NCBI GenBank assembly: GCA_029553505.1
Contig: JAKPKY010000113.1
Coordinates: forward strand, 1-64,000
Direction of reading: 5' to 3'
Length of the DNA: 64,000 bases
Source of the DNA: Planctomycetota bacterium
GTDB taxonomy: Bacteria > Planctomycetota > Phycisphaerae > SM23-33
The notes under the pieces are model-generated. The model searched no databases, had not been told where the DNA came from, and was given only the letters and a program-made list of their open reading frames with translations. The translations under genes were made by a program, and so were the position numbers. The stretch's first letter is position 1, and every line of letters starts with the position of its first letter. Of this stretch, positions 44,642 through 52,983 are shown piece by piece.

Positions 44642-46927
44642 ATGTACTCAAGAACCATCCTGGCCATCGTGACGGTTGTCGTCCTGTTCCTCGGTTCGAA
44701 CCTCCAGGCGGCCGACCCGCCCAAGAAAGCTCCTGGATTCTCCGACGAAGCCGTCGCCGCGGCGATCCAGAAGGGCGTGCAGTTCCTGCTGTCCAAGCAG
44801 GACGCCCACGGCACCTGGGGCGCCTTCGGAAAGGAAGGACAGGGACACTTCTACCCCACGGGCCCCACCGCCATGGCCACCTACGCGCTGCTGGCTGCCG
44901 GAGTCAGCGCCCAGGACCCCCGCCTCGACAAGGCGCTGAACTTCCTCGCCAATACCCCGACGACCAAGACCTACTGCCTGGGGCTCAACTGCCAGGCGTT
45001 CGTGCTGGCCGCCAAACAGAACGACAAGTGGCTCGAACCGCTCCGGCGCGATGTGGAAAAACTCATCAAGTCCACCAAGGACGGAAGTTACGGCTACGAA
45101 TCCAAGGCCGACGGCAAGAGCGCCGGCGACAACTCCAACAGCCAGTACGGGCTGCTGGGGGTCTGGGGCGGGGCGATGGCCGACATGGAGATCCCCCGCG
45201 ACTACTGGTGGCAGGTGATGAAGCACTGGCTGGGCTCGCAGAACGGCGACGGCGGATGGGGGTATCGCAAGGGAGACAGCACGCGTGCGACGATGGCGGC
45301 CGCCGGCGTTGCGAGCCTCTACGTCTGCTTCGACAACCTCTTCGCCGAGGGATTCCGCAAGTGCAACGTGGCAGCGGAGTTCGACCCCATCGACAGCGGC
45401 CTGAACTGGTTCCACAAAAATTACGCCGCCTCCGCCGAACGCATCAACCTCTATTATTTTTACGGCGTGGAACGCGTGGCGCTGGCCAGCGGGTTCAAAT
45501 ATTTCGGAAGCACCGACTGGTACAAAGCCGGCGCGACCATTCTGCTCAACAACCAGCGTTCCAACGGGTGCTGGGACCAGCAATGGAGCGACGTGGTGGG
45601 AACGTCCTTCGCCCTGCTGTTCCTGGTGCGCGGTCAGCACCCCGTGCTGTTCAACAAGCTGGAGTTCAAGGGCGACTGGAACAACCGCCCGCGCGACATG
45701 GCCAGCCTGACCCGCTGGATCAGCCGCACCTTCGAAACCACCGTCAACTGGCAGGTCATCAACCTCGAGGCCCCGGTGCGCGAGTGGCACGACGCGCCCA
45801 TCCTCTACATCTCCGGTTCCAAGGCGCCCAAGTTCACCGACGAGGACATCGAGAAGCTCCGCCAGTACGTCTGGCAGGGAGGAACCATCTTCAGCGTCAC
45901 CGAGTGCCACGGCGGAGAGTTCCGAAAGTCCATGCGCGACGTCTACAAGAAACTCTTCCCCTCCTACCCCCTGACGGAAGTCGATCCGAAGGACGACCTG
46001 TACCACATCTACTTCAAGAAGTTCCCCGCACGGATGAGCCTGTGGACGATCTCCAACGGCATCCGCCCGCTGGTCATCCACACCGACGACGACCTCTCGC
46101 TGGACTGGCAGCTCCAGCGGATGGCGATGGCCAAGCCGTCGTTTGACATCGCCGCCAATATCTTCATGTACGTCACGGACAAGCAACTTCGCAGCCGCGG
46201 GGTGAGCCTCTGGCCGGAGGCCCCCACGGTCAAGCCCGCGCGGACCGTCAAGATCGCCCGAATCCGCCACGAGGGCAACTGCGACCCGGAACCGCTGGCG
46301 TATGAGCGGTTCGCCCGCATGCTGCTGAAGGAAACCCAGACCGGTCTGGAAGTCGTCGGCCCCATCGAGATCTCCAAGCTTGCCGACAGCGGGGCCAAGC
46401 TCGCCACCCTCACCGGGACCGGGGCGTTCGCCTTCTCGTCGTCCGACAAGGAGGCGCTCAAGAAATTCGTCGAGTCGGGCGGCACGCTCCTGATCGATCC
46501 CGCGGGCGGGGCCGCCTGCGGCGGCGCGGCGTTTGACAAGTCGGCCCGGAAGCTTTTGGCCGAACTCTACGGGCTGGACCGTCTCCGGCCGCTGGCCATG
46601 CTCTCTCCGCTCTTCCAGCGCAAGGGCCTGGAGATCGAGCGGGTGTGGTATCGACCCATCACCCGCAAGAAGCTCTCCAACGCCAAGACGGCCAACCTCC
46701 AGGCCGTCGTCAGCGCCGACGGCAGGCTGGGCGTGCTGTACAGCAGTGAAGACCTCACCGCCGGTCTGGTGGGTTATCCCGCCGCGTCCCTGGACGGCTA
46801 CGATCCCGGCGGATCGCAACAGCCCAACTCCGCCTACCAGATCCTGCGGAACATCGTGCTGATGGTCGCGGACGAAACGTCCAAGCCCCCGCCGGCGGCC
46901 TCACAACCCGTCACGGCGGAAAAATAA
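44642..46927 (+). CDS. Secreted terpene-cyclase-like toroid plus DUF4159 protein, copy 1
   Basis: The 761-residue protein has a signal peptide (cleavage after about residue 23, ...NLQA), an alpha/alpha-toroid of the prenyltransferase/squalene-cyclase type (about residues 30-340) and a DUF4159 domain (about 355-560) beginning FKGDWNNRPRDMASLTRW. The toroid has QW-like repeats (AHGTWGAF, GDGGWGYR, SNGCWDQQW) but lacks a DxDD cyclase motif, so it may bind rather than cyclise. The C-terminal ~200 residues resemble a GATase-like fold with DTLLIDP-type strands (GTLLIDPAGG). DUF4159 function is unknown; the pairing is frequent in planctomycetes. Its paralogue follows directly. Confidence 0.82.
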   Translation: MYSRTILAIVTVVVLFLGSNLQAADPPKKAPGFSDEAVAAAIQKGVQFLLSKQDAHGTWGAFGKEGQGHFYPTGPTAMATYALLAAGVSAQDPRLDKALNFLANTPTTKTYCLGLNCQAFVLAAKQNDKWLEPLRRDVEKLIKSTKDGSYGYESKADGKSAGDNSNSQYGLLGVWGGAMADMEIPRDYWWQVMKHWLGSQNGDGGWGYRKGDSTRATMAAAGVASLYVCFDNLFAEGFRKCNVAAEFDPIDSGLNWFHKNYAASAERINLYYFYGVERVALASGFKYFGSTDWYKAGATILLNNQRSNGCWDQQWSDVVGTSFALLFLVRGQHPVLFNKLEFKGDWNNRPRDMASLTRWISRTFETTVNWQVINLEAPVREWHDAPILYISGSKAPKFTDEDIEKLRQYVWQGGTIFSVTECHGGEFRKSMRDVYKKLFPSYPLTEVDPKDDLYHIYFKKFPARMSLWTISNGIRPLVIHTDDDLSLDWQLQRMAMAKPSFDIAANIFMYVTDKQLRSRGVSLWPEAPTVKPARTVKIARIRHEGNCDPEPLAYERFARMLLKETQTGLEVVGPIEISKLADSGAKLATLTGTGAFAFSSSDKEALKKFVESGGTLLIDPAGGAACGGAAFDKSARKLLAELYGLDRLRPLAMLSPLFQRKGLEIERVWYRPITRKKLSNAKTANLQAVVSADGRLGVLYSSEDLTAGLVGYPAASLDGYDPGGSQQPNSAYQILRNIVLMVADETSKPPPAASQPVTAEK

Positions 46928-46947
46928 AAGCGATTCCCTTTCGACGT

Positions 46948-46957
46948 GGAGGTGATC
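46948..46957 (+). promoter_or_regulatory. Extended Shine-Dalgarno of the second DUF4159 gene
   Basis: GGAGGTGATC is complementary over all ten bases to the 3' end of typical 16S rRNA and lies three bases before the ATG at 46961. It fixes that start over an in-frame GTG at 46946. Confidence 0.75.
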
Positions 46958-46960
46958 GGG

Positions 46961-49246
46961 ATGGACAGAATCGCGACTCTTGCGATTTTCCTGTCGCTGC
47001 TGGTCTTTGGTTCCGGGGCGCAGGCCGCCGACAAGAATCCGCCGGTGGTGTACAGCGATCGGGCGGTGGATCAGGCGATCGAAAAAGGCATCGCCTACCT
47101 CTGGTCGCAGCAGGCGCCCGACGGCAGTTGGGGCGCCGTGCCTGAAGGCCCAAAGAACAAAGGCGAGACCAACGTCGGCGCGACGGCCATCTGCGCCTAC
47201 GCCCTGCTGGAAAACGGAATCAGCCCCCAGGACAAGCGCCTGGCCAAGGCGCTGGACTTCCTGTCCAAGACGCCGGGGGAATCGACCTACGGAATCGGCC
47301 TGCGCGCCTGCGCCTGGGAGGCCGCCACGCGATACGACCCCAAGTTCCGCCGCTACCTCGCCGCGGACGTGCGCTTGCTGGTGAACTCCATCAGCCGCCA
47401 GGGGCGATACGGGTACCTCTCGCGCGGGCAGACCCCGGCGGCCAACGCCTCCTGGTCCAACTCGCGGACCCAGTACGGAAACCTGGGCGTCTGGGTCGGC
47501 GCCCGCGGCGACGTCGAGGTGCCGACGGGATACTGGCAGCTCGCGATGAACCATTGGATCAAGGACCAGAAGAGCGACGGCGGATGGGGTTACAACCGCG
47601 AGCACGACGACTATTCCCACATCTCGATGACCCTTGCGGGCGTCGCGAGCCTCTACGTCTGCCTGGACAACCTCTACGCGGCGCGGTTCGCCAACTGCCG
47701 CGCGAACACCGAGATCCCCGCGCTGGACAAGGGCATGGCCTGGCTGGAAAAGAACTTCCTGGACGCCTTCAAGTCCGGCGGAAGGAACTGGCTGCTCTAC
47801 TCGCTCTATGGCATCGAGCGCGTGGCGCTCGCGAGCGGGTACAAATACTTCGGAGAGCACGACTGGTACAAACTCGGCGCCACGAAGCTGCTGGGCCTGC
47901 AGGCCAAGAACGGCTCCTGGGTCGATCCGTACTCCATGAAGCTGTTCGGGCCGCACGTCTCCACCGGATACGCCCTGCTGTTCCTCGTGCGCGGGCGGCA
48001 CACCGTGGTCTTCAACAAGCTCCAGTACGACGGCGACTGGAACAACCGCCCCCGCGACATGGCGACCCTGACCCGCTGGCTCAGCCGGACATTCGAGGCC
48101 ACCCTCAACTGGCAGATCATCAATCTCAAAGTGCCCGTCAGCGAGTGGCACGACGCGCCGATCCTCTACCTCGCCGGCGACGAGACGCCCAAGTTCACCG
48201 ACGAGCAGATCGACAAGCTCCGACAGTACGTCCTCCAGGGGGGCACGCTCTTCAGCGTCTCCGAATGCTCGGGACACGGATTCCGAAAAGGCATCCGCGA
48301 GCTGTATCAGAAACTCTTTCCCGAATATCCGCTGACGGCGATTCCTCCCGACCACCCCCTCTACTCGGTGCATTTCAAGATTCCGGGCCGGCCGGCAATG
48401 TTCGTGGCCTCCAACGGAATCCGCCCACTGGTCGTCCACGTCGACGACGACCTGGCGCGCCACTGGCAACTCGACCTGAGCGCGACGCAGAAAAACTCCT
48501 TCGAGACAGCCGCGAACCTCGTGATGTATATCACCGACAAGCGATTCCGCCATCGCGGCGTGTCGCCCTGGCCCGAGAAGCCCTCCGTCAAGCCCGAGCG
48601 GACGGTCAAACTGACCGTCGTGCAGCACGAGGGCAACTGCAACCCCGAGCCGCTTGCCCACGAGCGATTCGCCCGGCTGCTGCTGAAAAACACCAAAACG
48701 GCGCTGGAGATTTCCGGACCGGTTCCGGCGGACCAGCTGCCCGGCGGCGCGGCGTCCGTGGCGGTGCTGACGGGGACGCGGGCGTTTGCCCTTCCGGCGC
48801 AACAGAAGGCGGCGCTCAAGGCGTTCGTCGAGGGCGGCGGATTGCTGGTCGTCAGCGCCGCGGGCGGGTCGGCCGGCGAGGCCAAGGACTTCGACGCCTC
48901 CGCACGCAAGCTTCTGGACGAACTCTTCGGCGCCGACAAGCTCCGTGCGCTGGCGACGACGTCGCCGTTGTTCCAGATCAAGGGCATGGAGATCGAGTCG
49001 GTCAAGTATCGCCCCATGACCCGGCGCAAGCTCGGAGGCATGAAGGGCCCGAACCTGCGGGCCGTCATGGCCGATGACGGGAGAATTCTCGTGCTGTACA
49101 GCTCGGAGGACCTGACGGCCGGGCTGGTGGGCTACCCCGCCTACGGGGTGGACGGATACGACCCCGGCGAAGGAGACGAGGGCGGCTCCGCCTACGAGAT
49201 CATGCGGAACATCGTCCTGTTCGCGGCGAAACCCGCCAAGGGTTAA
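46961..49246 (+). CDS. Secreted terpene-cyclase-like toroid plus DUF4159 protein, copy 2
   Basis: This 761-residue protein is a tandem paralogue of the preceding one with the same length, order and landmarks: a signal peptide (to about residue 22, ...GAQA), a toroid with PDGSWGAV and SDGGWGYN QW-like repeats, the DUF4159 opening GDWNNRPRDMATLTRW, then SECSGHGFRKGIRELY and a C-terminal GGGLLVVSAAGGSAGE segment. The two are clearly homologous throughout but diverged, so the duplication is old and both copies are probably used. They are 33 bases apart and likely co-transcribed. The stop codon interlocks with that of the convergent permease in TTAA. Confidence 0.82.
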   Translation: MDRIATLAIFLSLLVFGSGAQAADKNPPVVYSDRAVDQAIEKGIAYLWSQQAPDGSWGAVPEGPKNKGETNVGATAICAYALLENGISPQDKRLAKALDFLSKTPGESTYGIGLRACAWEAATRYDPKFRRYLAADVRLLVNSISRQGRYGYLSRGQTPAANASWSNSRTQYGNLGVWVGARGDVEVPTGYWQLAMNHWIKDQKSDGGWGYNREHDDYSHISMTLAGVASLYVCLDNLYAARFANCRANTEIPALDKGMAWLEKNFLDAFKSGGRNWLLYSLYGIERVALASGYKYFGEHDWYKLGATKLLGLQAKNGSWVDPYSMKLFGPHVSTGYALLFLVRGRHTVVFNKLQYDGDWNNRPRDMATLTRWLSRTFEATLNWQIINLKVPVSEWHDAPILYLAGDETPKFTDEQIDKLRQYVLQGGTLFSVSECSGHGFRKGIRELYQKLFPEYPLTAIPPDHPLYSVHFKIPGRPAMFVASNGIRPLVVHVDDDLARHWQLDLSATQKNSFETAANLVMYITDKRFRHRGVSPWPEKPSVKPERTVKLTVVQHEGNCNPEPLAHERFARLLLKNTKTALEISGPVPADQLPGGAASVAVLTGTRAFALPAQQKAALKAFVEGGGLLVVSAAGGSAGEAKDFDASARKLLDELFGADKLRALATTSPLFQIKGMEIESVKYRPMTRRKLGGMKGPNLRAVMADDGRILVLYSSEDLTAGLVGYPAYGVDGYDPGEGDEGGSAYEIMRNIVLFAAKPAKG

Positions 49247-50475
49247 GGCGAGCCCACTGCGTCAGCCGGCGAGGCTTTCTGTCGGATCGTCAGTTTTCGC
49301 AAGAGCAGCAACAGGACCGCCCCTCCGCCCAGTCCGACGCCCGTCACCATCAGGCGGACCTTCGCACCCCATGCGGAATGGCGCGCCGCCCAGCCGGCCG
49401 TCAGCAATGCCGCGACGGAAACCGCCATCGCCACCACGGCCAGCACACGCGCGCCGTCTTTCGACGCCAGCGCCCGCGCCGTCGCGAGGTGCGCGACCAG
49501 CACCAGCGCGAGCAGCACCGCAAGCTGCGGAGCAGCGCCGGCGATCTCGACCGGAACGGTATTGAGCCACCAGACGGTCGCCAGCAGCATGGCCGGGGGC
49601 AGGAGTACGGCGGCGAGCATGGCCCGCCCGCGCCCGCCGAGCAGCAGCCCCCCCGCCATCGCGGCGGCGGCCGGAAGACGCAAATCCCCCACCCACTGCG
49701 AGGGAACCGGCGCGGACCCGTAATCGATCAACCAGACCGCCCCGGCCAGCGCCGAAAGCACGCCCGACGCGCAGAGCGCCAGGAACACCCGTCCCCTGCG
49801 GCCGATCCGCAGCCCGGCAGGATGCCCCTGCCCGACGGACTTGGACGCAAGGTCGTGACCGAACAGCACGCCCATCGCCGCCGCGTAAATGCCCAGCACG
49901 ACCATCATGCGGGTGATGAGCAGCGGTCGGGCATCGAGGGTTCCGGCCGTGCTGCCCTCGGACGGCGCGCCCTCCTCCACGGCAGCATGCAGCGGAAGTC
50001 GCCACGCGTCGAAGGCGTCTTCCGGAACGTCCAGCGATCGCACGGGGACCGCCCGCGCCGCCACCAAGACGATTGCGCCGCCCACCAGCGCGGTGACGAT
50101 CACGCTGGGAAGTTTCAACCCCGCTGTCAGCGCGCCGTTGATTGCGCCGAGAACCAGCCCCGCGCCGCCCGCGGCCACGAACGCCGTCGCCGCGGGAACC
50201 TTCGCGCGGAGCAACCCTGCCGCCACCAGCCCACCGACGCCCATCACGCCCCAGACGCTCAGGTCGATCACCCCGCAACGCAGCGCCAGCAGCATGCCCA
50301 GCGCCGCCGGCAGGCACGGCGAGAGCATCACGCCCACGACGTTGCTGCGATAGAAGTCACCGTCCGACTGCCACGTCGGCAGCAGCGCCGCCGCCAGCGC
50401 CGCCAGCAGCGCGATGCACGCCAGGTCTCGCGCCCAGGGGTGGGCCAGGTCGGCCGGCGCCAGCTTGTCTTCCAT
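49243..50475 (-). CDS. Orphan ABC sugar permease-like protein (RbsC family)
   Basis: The 410-residue protein has about ten hydrophobic helices and resembles the RbsC/BPD_transp_2 permeases of sugar ABC transporters. Diagnostic stretches are ALRCGVIDLSVWGVMGVGGLVAAGLL-like near residue 70 and GLVLGAINGALTAGLKLPSVIVTAL-like near residue 110 (each cited by its key Gly-Asp-Leu-Ser and Gly-x-x-Asn-Gly elements: CGVIDLSVWG, GAINGALTAGLKLP). A middle loop (about 145-185) is enlarged. No ATPase or binding protein is encoded nearby, so it may serve with a remote transporter or be a divergent relative. The ATG at 50473-50475 is preferred over an upstream TTG. Confidence 0.65.
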   Translation of the reverse strand: MEDKLAPADLAHPWARDLACIALLAALAAALLPTWQSDGDFYRSNVVGVMLSPCLPAALGMLLALRCGVIDLSVWGVMGVGGLVAAGLLRAKVPAATAFVAAGGAGLVLGAINGALTAGLKLPSVIVTALVGGAIVLVAARAVPVRSLDVPEDAFDAWRLPLHAAVEEGAPSEGSTAGTLDARPLLITRMMVVLGIYAAAMGVLFGHDLASKSVGQGHPAGLRIGRRGRVFLALCASGVLSALAGAVWLIDYGSAPVPSQWVGDLRLPAAAAMAGGLLLGGRGRAMLAAVLLPPAMLLATVWWLNTVPVEIAGAAPQLAVLLALVLVAHLATARALASKDGARVLAVVAMAVSVAALLTAGWAARHSAWGAKVRLMVTGVGLGGGAVLLLLLRKLTIRQKASPADAVGSP

Positions 50476-50542
50476 CCAGGGCAAGAATTCCTCCCGCCAG
50501 GTCGAGCGCCGCCTGTGGCGGCAGGCTTCGGTATACAAGAAA

Positions 50543-50570
50543 GCCCCCGGCAGCGAAAGCCGCCGGGGGC
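50543..50570. terminator. Terminator after the acyl-CoA dehydrogenase gene
   Basis: A very stable hairpin, GCCCCCGGCAGC and GCCGCCGGGGGC around a GAAA loop with one mismatch, is followed on the minus strand by TTTCTTGT. It starts 44 bases past the stop of the minus-strand acyl-CoA dehydrogenase gene. Confidence 0.75.
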
Positions 50571-50613
50571 GATTTGTGACGCAAAATTGCGACGCAGACT
50601 TAGAGCTAGGCTC

Positions 50614-52359
50614 TTAGTCCACCACGGGCACCGGGCCCGCCAGCACCTCGAACTCGTCCACCGGTGCGAGGTTCCCGGAGCAGGCCTGCTCCTTCAGCAT
50701 GCGGATTTCCGGCATGCGCCAGGCGAGCCAGTACTTCGCCAGCGGAAGGCGCTCGGGGTCGGCGGCCGCGTGATCGCAGAACAGCGACGCCACCACCAGG
50801 TACACGCCGATGTCCACCAGCCGGCGGGCGTGCAGGTCGCGGTAGGCGGTTCCCGGCTGGGCCTTGACGAACTCCACCGCCTCGTCCAGCAGCGCCAGTC
50901 CAACACGGATTTCCTCAACGAGCGGGGCGACCTCTTCCGGCCAGTCGCGGGCGATCAGCTCCTCGACGATCGTGTGGCACGTCCCGCTCACCACGCCGGC
51001 GACGGCAGCGACCACCTGAAGCTGGCTGGTGCCCTCGTAAATGGTGGTGATGCGGCTGTCACGCAGGTGCCGCTCGACGGAATAGTCCTTCATGTATCCG
51101 CTGCCGCCGAGCACCGCGATGGCGTCGTTGGACACCCGCATGGACATTTCCGACGCGTAGTACTTGCTCATCGGCGTGAGCACTTTGTTGGCGCGTCCGT
51201 ACTTGCGGGCTTCGGTGCGGAGGTCCTTCTTCTCGGTCGGGTCGGTGACGTTCCCGAACTCGAGCTTCCGCAGCGCGCCGTTCTCCAGGTCCACGCAGTA
51301 CGCGCCGTGGTAGGTCAGCGCCCGGGCGGCCAGCAGGTCCACGCGGCTCTTGACCAGCAACTCGCGGACGGCGGGGAAGTTCTCGATGGCGGTGTCGAAC
51401 TGCTTACGGCTGTGGGCGTAGTCGCGGGCGACGCGGTAGGCCGCCTCGCCGATGCCCAGGCTCTGCGCGGCGATGCCCACGCGCGCCCCGTTCATCAGGC
51501 TCATGACGTAGGTGATCAGCCCGCGCTGGCGCTCGCCGATGAGCTTGGCGGGCGTGTGGTCGAAGAAGATCTCGCACGTCGGGCTTCCGTGAATGCCCAG
51601 CTTGTTCTCCAGGCGGCGGATCTTGACGGTGTCGTCGTTGCGGCAGACCAGCAGGCTCAGTCCCCGCCCGTCGGAGATTTCCGGCTCGGTGCGGGACAGC
51701 ACCAGCAGCACCTCGCCGCAGCCGTTGGTGATGAACCGCTTGACGCCGTGGATGAACCAGTTGCCCTGGTCGTCCTGGTAGGCGCGGGTCTTGACGGCCT
51801 GCAGGTCGCTGCCCGCGTCGGGCTCGGTGAGAACCATGGCGCCGGTCCACTCGCCGCTGGCCATCTTCGGCAGGTACTCCTGCTTGATCTCCTCGGACGC
51901 GAAGGCGTTGATCGTGTCGGCGTTGCCCTGGAGCCCGTAGATGTTCATCAGCGAGGCGTCGGCGCGGGAGACCATGTCGTTGGTCATGGTGAACAGCACC
52001 TGGGGGCAGTTGATCCCGCCGAAGCGGTACGGAAGGGTGAAGCCCATCAGGTCGGCCTTCGCCAGCAGGCGGATCGCCTGGGCGATGCCCGGCGCGCGGG
52101 TGACCGTTCCGTCCTCGTTGAGCTGGTTGCCCGCCAGGTCGGTGTCTCCGGCGGTCGGGGCGATGTGCGAACCGGTGATCTCGCCCAGGGAATCGAGGAT
52201 CCGCTCGTAGTTGTCCACCGCGTCGGCTGCGTCGGCGGGCGCGAAGTCGTACTCCTTCGCGAAGCAGAAGCCCTCTTCCTGGATCGCCGCGATCCGCTTG
52301 AGGTTCATGTGATGAAAGAGGAATTGAATATCCTCATTGTCTCGGTAGAAATTGGCCAT
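50614..52359 (-). CDS. Acyl-CoA dehydrogenase (large, ~580-residue type)
   Basis: The FAD enzyme oxidises an acyl-CoA to the 2-enoyl-CoA and passes electrons to an electron-transfer flavoprotein. The 581-residue protein begins FYRDNEDIQFLFHHM, an N-terminal extension characteristic of the long acyl-CoA dehydrogenases of sulfate reducers and syntrophs and of DmdC relatives. It has the FAD/substrate motif MVLTEPDAGSDLQAVKT near residue 175 and the catalytic base region TTIYEGTSQLQ near residue 462, then a helical C-terminal domain. The natural chain length is unknown. etfB and etfA are upstream on the same strand, with a rusA-like gene between. Confidence 0.9.
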   Translation of the reverse strand: MANFYRDNEDIQFLFHHMNLKRIAAIQEEGFCFAKEYDFAPADAADAVDNYERILDSLGEITGSHIAPTAGDTDLAGNQLNEDGTVTRAPGIAQAIRLLAKADLMGFTLPYRFGGINCPQVLFTMTNDMVSRADASLMNIYGLQGNADTINAFASEEIKQEYLPKMASGEWTGAMVLTEPDAGSDLQAVKTRAYQDDQGNWFIHGVKRFITNGCGEVLLVLSRTEPEISDGRGLSLLVCRNDDTVKIRRLENKLGIHGSPTCEIFFDHTPAKLIGERQRGLITYVMSLMNGARVGIAAQSLGIGEAAYRVARDYAHSRKQFDTAIENFPAVRELLVKSRVDLLAARALTYHGAYCVDLENGALRKLEFGNVTDPTEKKDLRTEARKYGRANKVLTPMSKYYASEMSMRVSNDAIAVLGGSGYMKDYSVERHLRDSRITTIYEGTSQLQVVAAVAGVVSGTCHTIVEELIARDWPEEVAPLVEEIRVGLALLDEAVEFVKAQPGTAYRDLHARRLVDIGVYLVVASLFCDHAAADPERLPLAKYWLAWRMPEIRMLKEQACSGNLAPVDEFEVLAGPVPVVD

Positions 52360-52378
52360 CGCTTCTTTCTCTTTTTTG

Positions 52379-52410
52379 CAGGGATAAACGCGGATGCACG
52401 CAGATAAAAA
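52379..52410. repeat. Left arm of family D repeat flanking rusA-like gene
   Basis: Starts GGGATAAACGCGGATGCACG. Its reverse complement matches the right arm (52901-52937) at 27 of 33 positions. It lies directly upstream of the acyl-CoA dehydrogenase start codon region, 20 bases away. Confidence 0.85.
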
Positions 52411-52419
52411 TTTGTTCTC

Positions 52420-52893
52420 TTATCCTAACATTGAAACTCGTACACACGCACCTGATTGCTCGTGGACCTTACCACACTGGCATTTTTCTTGTTGGCCTAC
52501 ACATCTCTTTTCCAACACTAGTTTCACAACGCGATCATCGTCACACTTCGCCAATGCGCCCTGGACTTTACAGGCACATTTAATTCCGCTTTCTTTGAAG
52601 CCTTTGCTGCCTTCCACCTGCGAATTGTGAGACACAAAGAGCGCGTCCAGCACAGGTTTAACCAGATTGTCAAGATCACCGCTAGATTTCAGTGGATTCG
52701 GCATCCAGAATGTTACTTCCACATCAAAGAGATTGTTATCTGCGGCCTGCCAACCATTTTCTTTCGCTTTTTTGGCGGCAGTAACTACCGCTTCTCTCCA
52801 TTTCCATTGCTTGCTACTACCCCACGGAACAGGTTCTCCTTCTCCTCCGGGTACAAAGAAAACGATCTCCCGTGCGTGAGATTTCGCTGTCAT
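52420..52893 (-). CDS. RusA-like endodeoxyribonuclease
   Basis: The 157-residue protein has the RusA (PF05866) signature DLDNLVKPVLDALF near residue 73, with the conserved Asp residues that bind metal; RusA dimers resolve Holliday junctions and are typical of phages and prophages. The first 60 residues contain the PVPWGSSKQWKWRE segment and a beta strand LFDVEVTFWMPNP. After residue 105 the sequence has six extra cysteines (CACKVQ...CQCGKV...GACV) not found in ordinary RusA. Codon use is less GC-rich than in the flanking genes. It sits between two arms of a dispersed repeat and splits what would be an etfB-etfA-acyl-CoA dehydrogenase operon. AAGGT precedes the start. Confidence 0.78.
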   Translation of the reverse strand: MTAKSHAREIVFFVPGGEGEPVPWGSSKQWKWREAVVTAAKKAKENGWQAADNNLFDVEVTFWMPNPLKSSGDLDNLVKPVLDALFVSHNSQVEGSKGFKESGIKCACKVQGALAKCDDDRVVKLVLEKRCVGQQEKCQCGKVHEQSGACVRVSMLG

Positions 52894-52900
52894 CTTGTAC

Positions 52901-52940
52901 CTTTTTTCTATCCGTGTTCATCTGCGTTCATCCCTGCCTG
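52901..52940. repeat. Right arm of family D repeat flanking rusA-like gene
   Basis: CTATCCGTGTTCATCTGCG followed by TTCATCCCTGC, inverted relative to 52379-52410. Between it and the etfA stop lies a GGACCCTTCGGGC word related to family C. Confidence 0.85.
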
Positions 52941-52983
52941 TACGCTCATCCCTGCGGGATTCCGGCAGTTCGGACCCTTCGGG

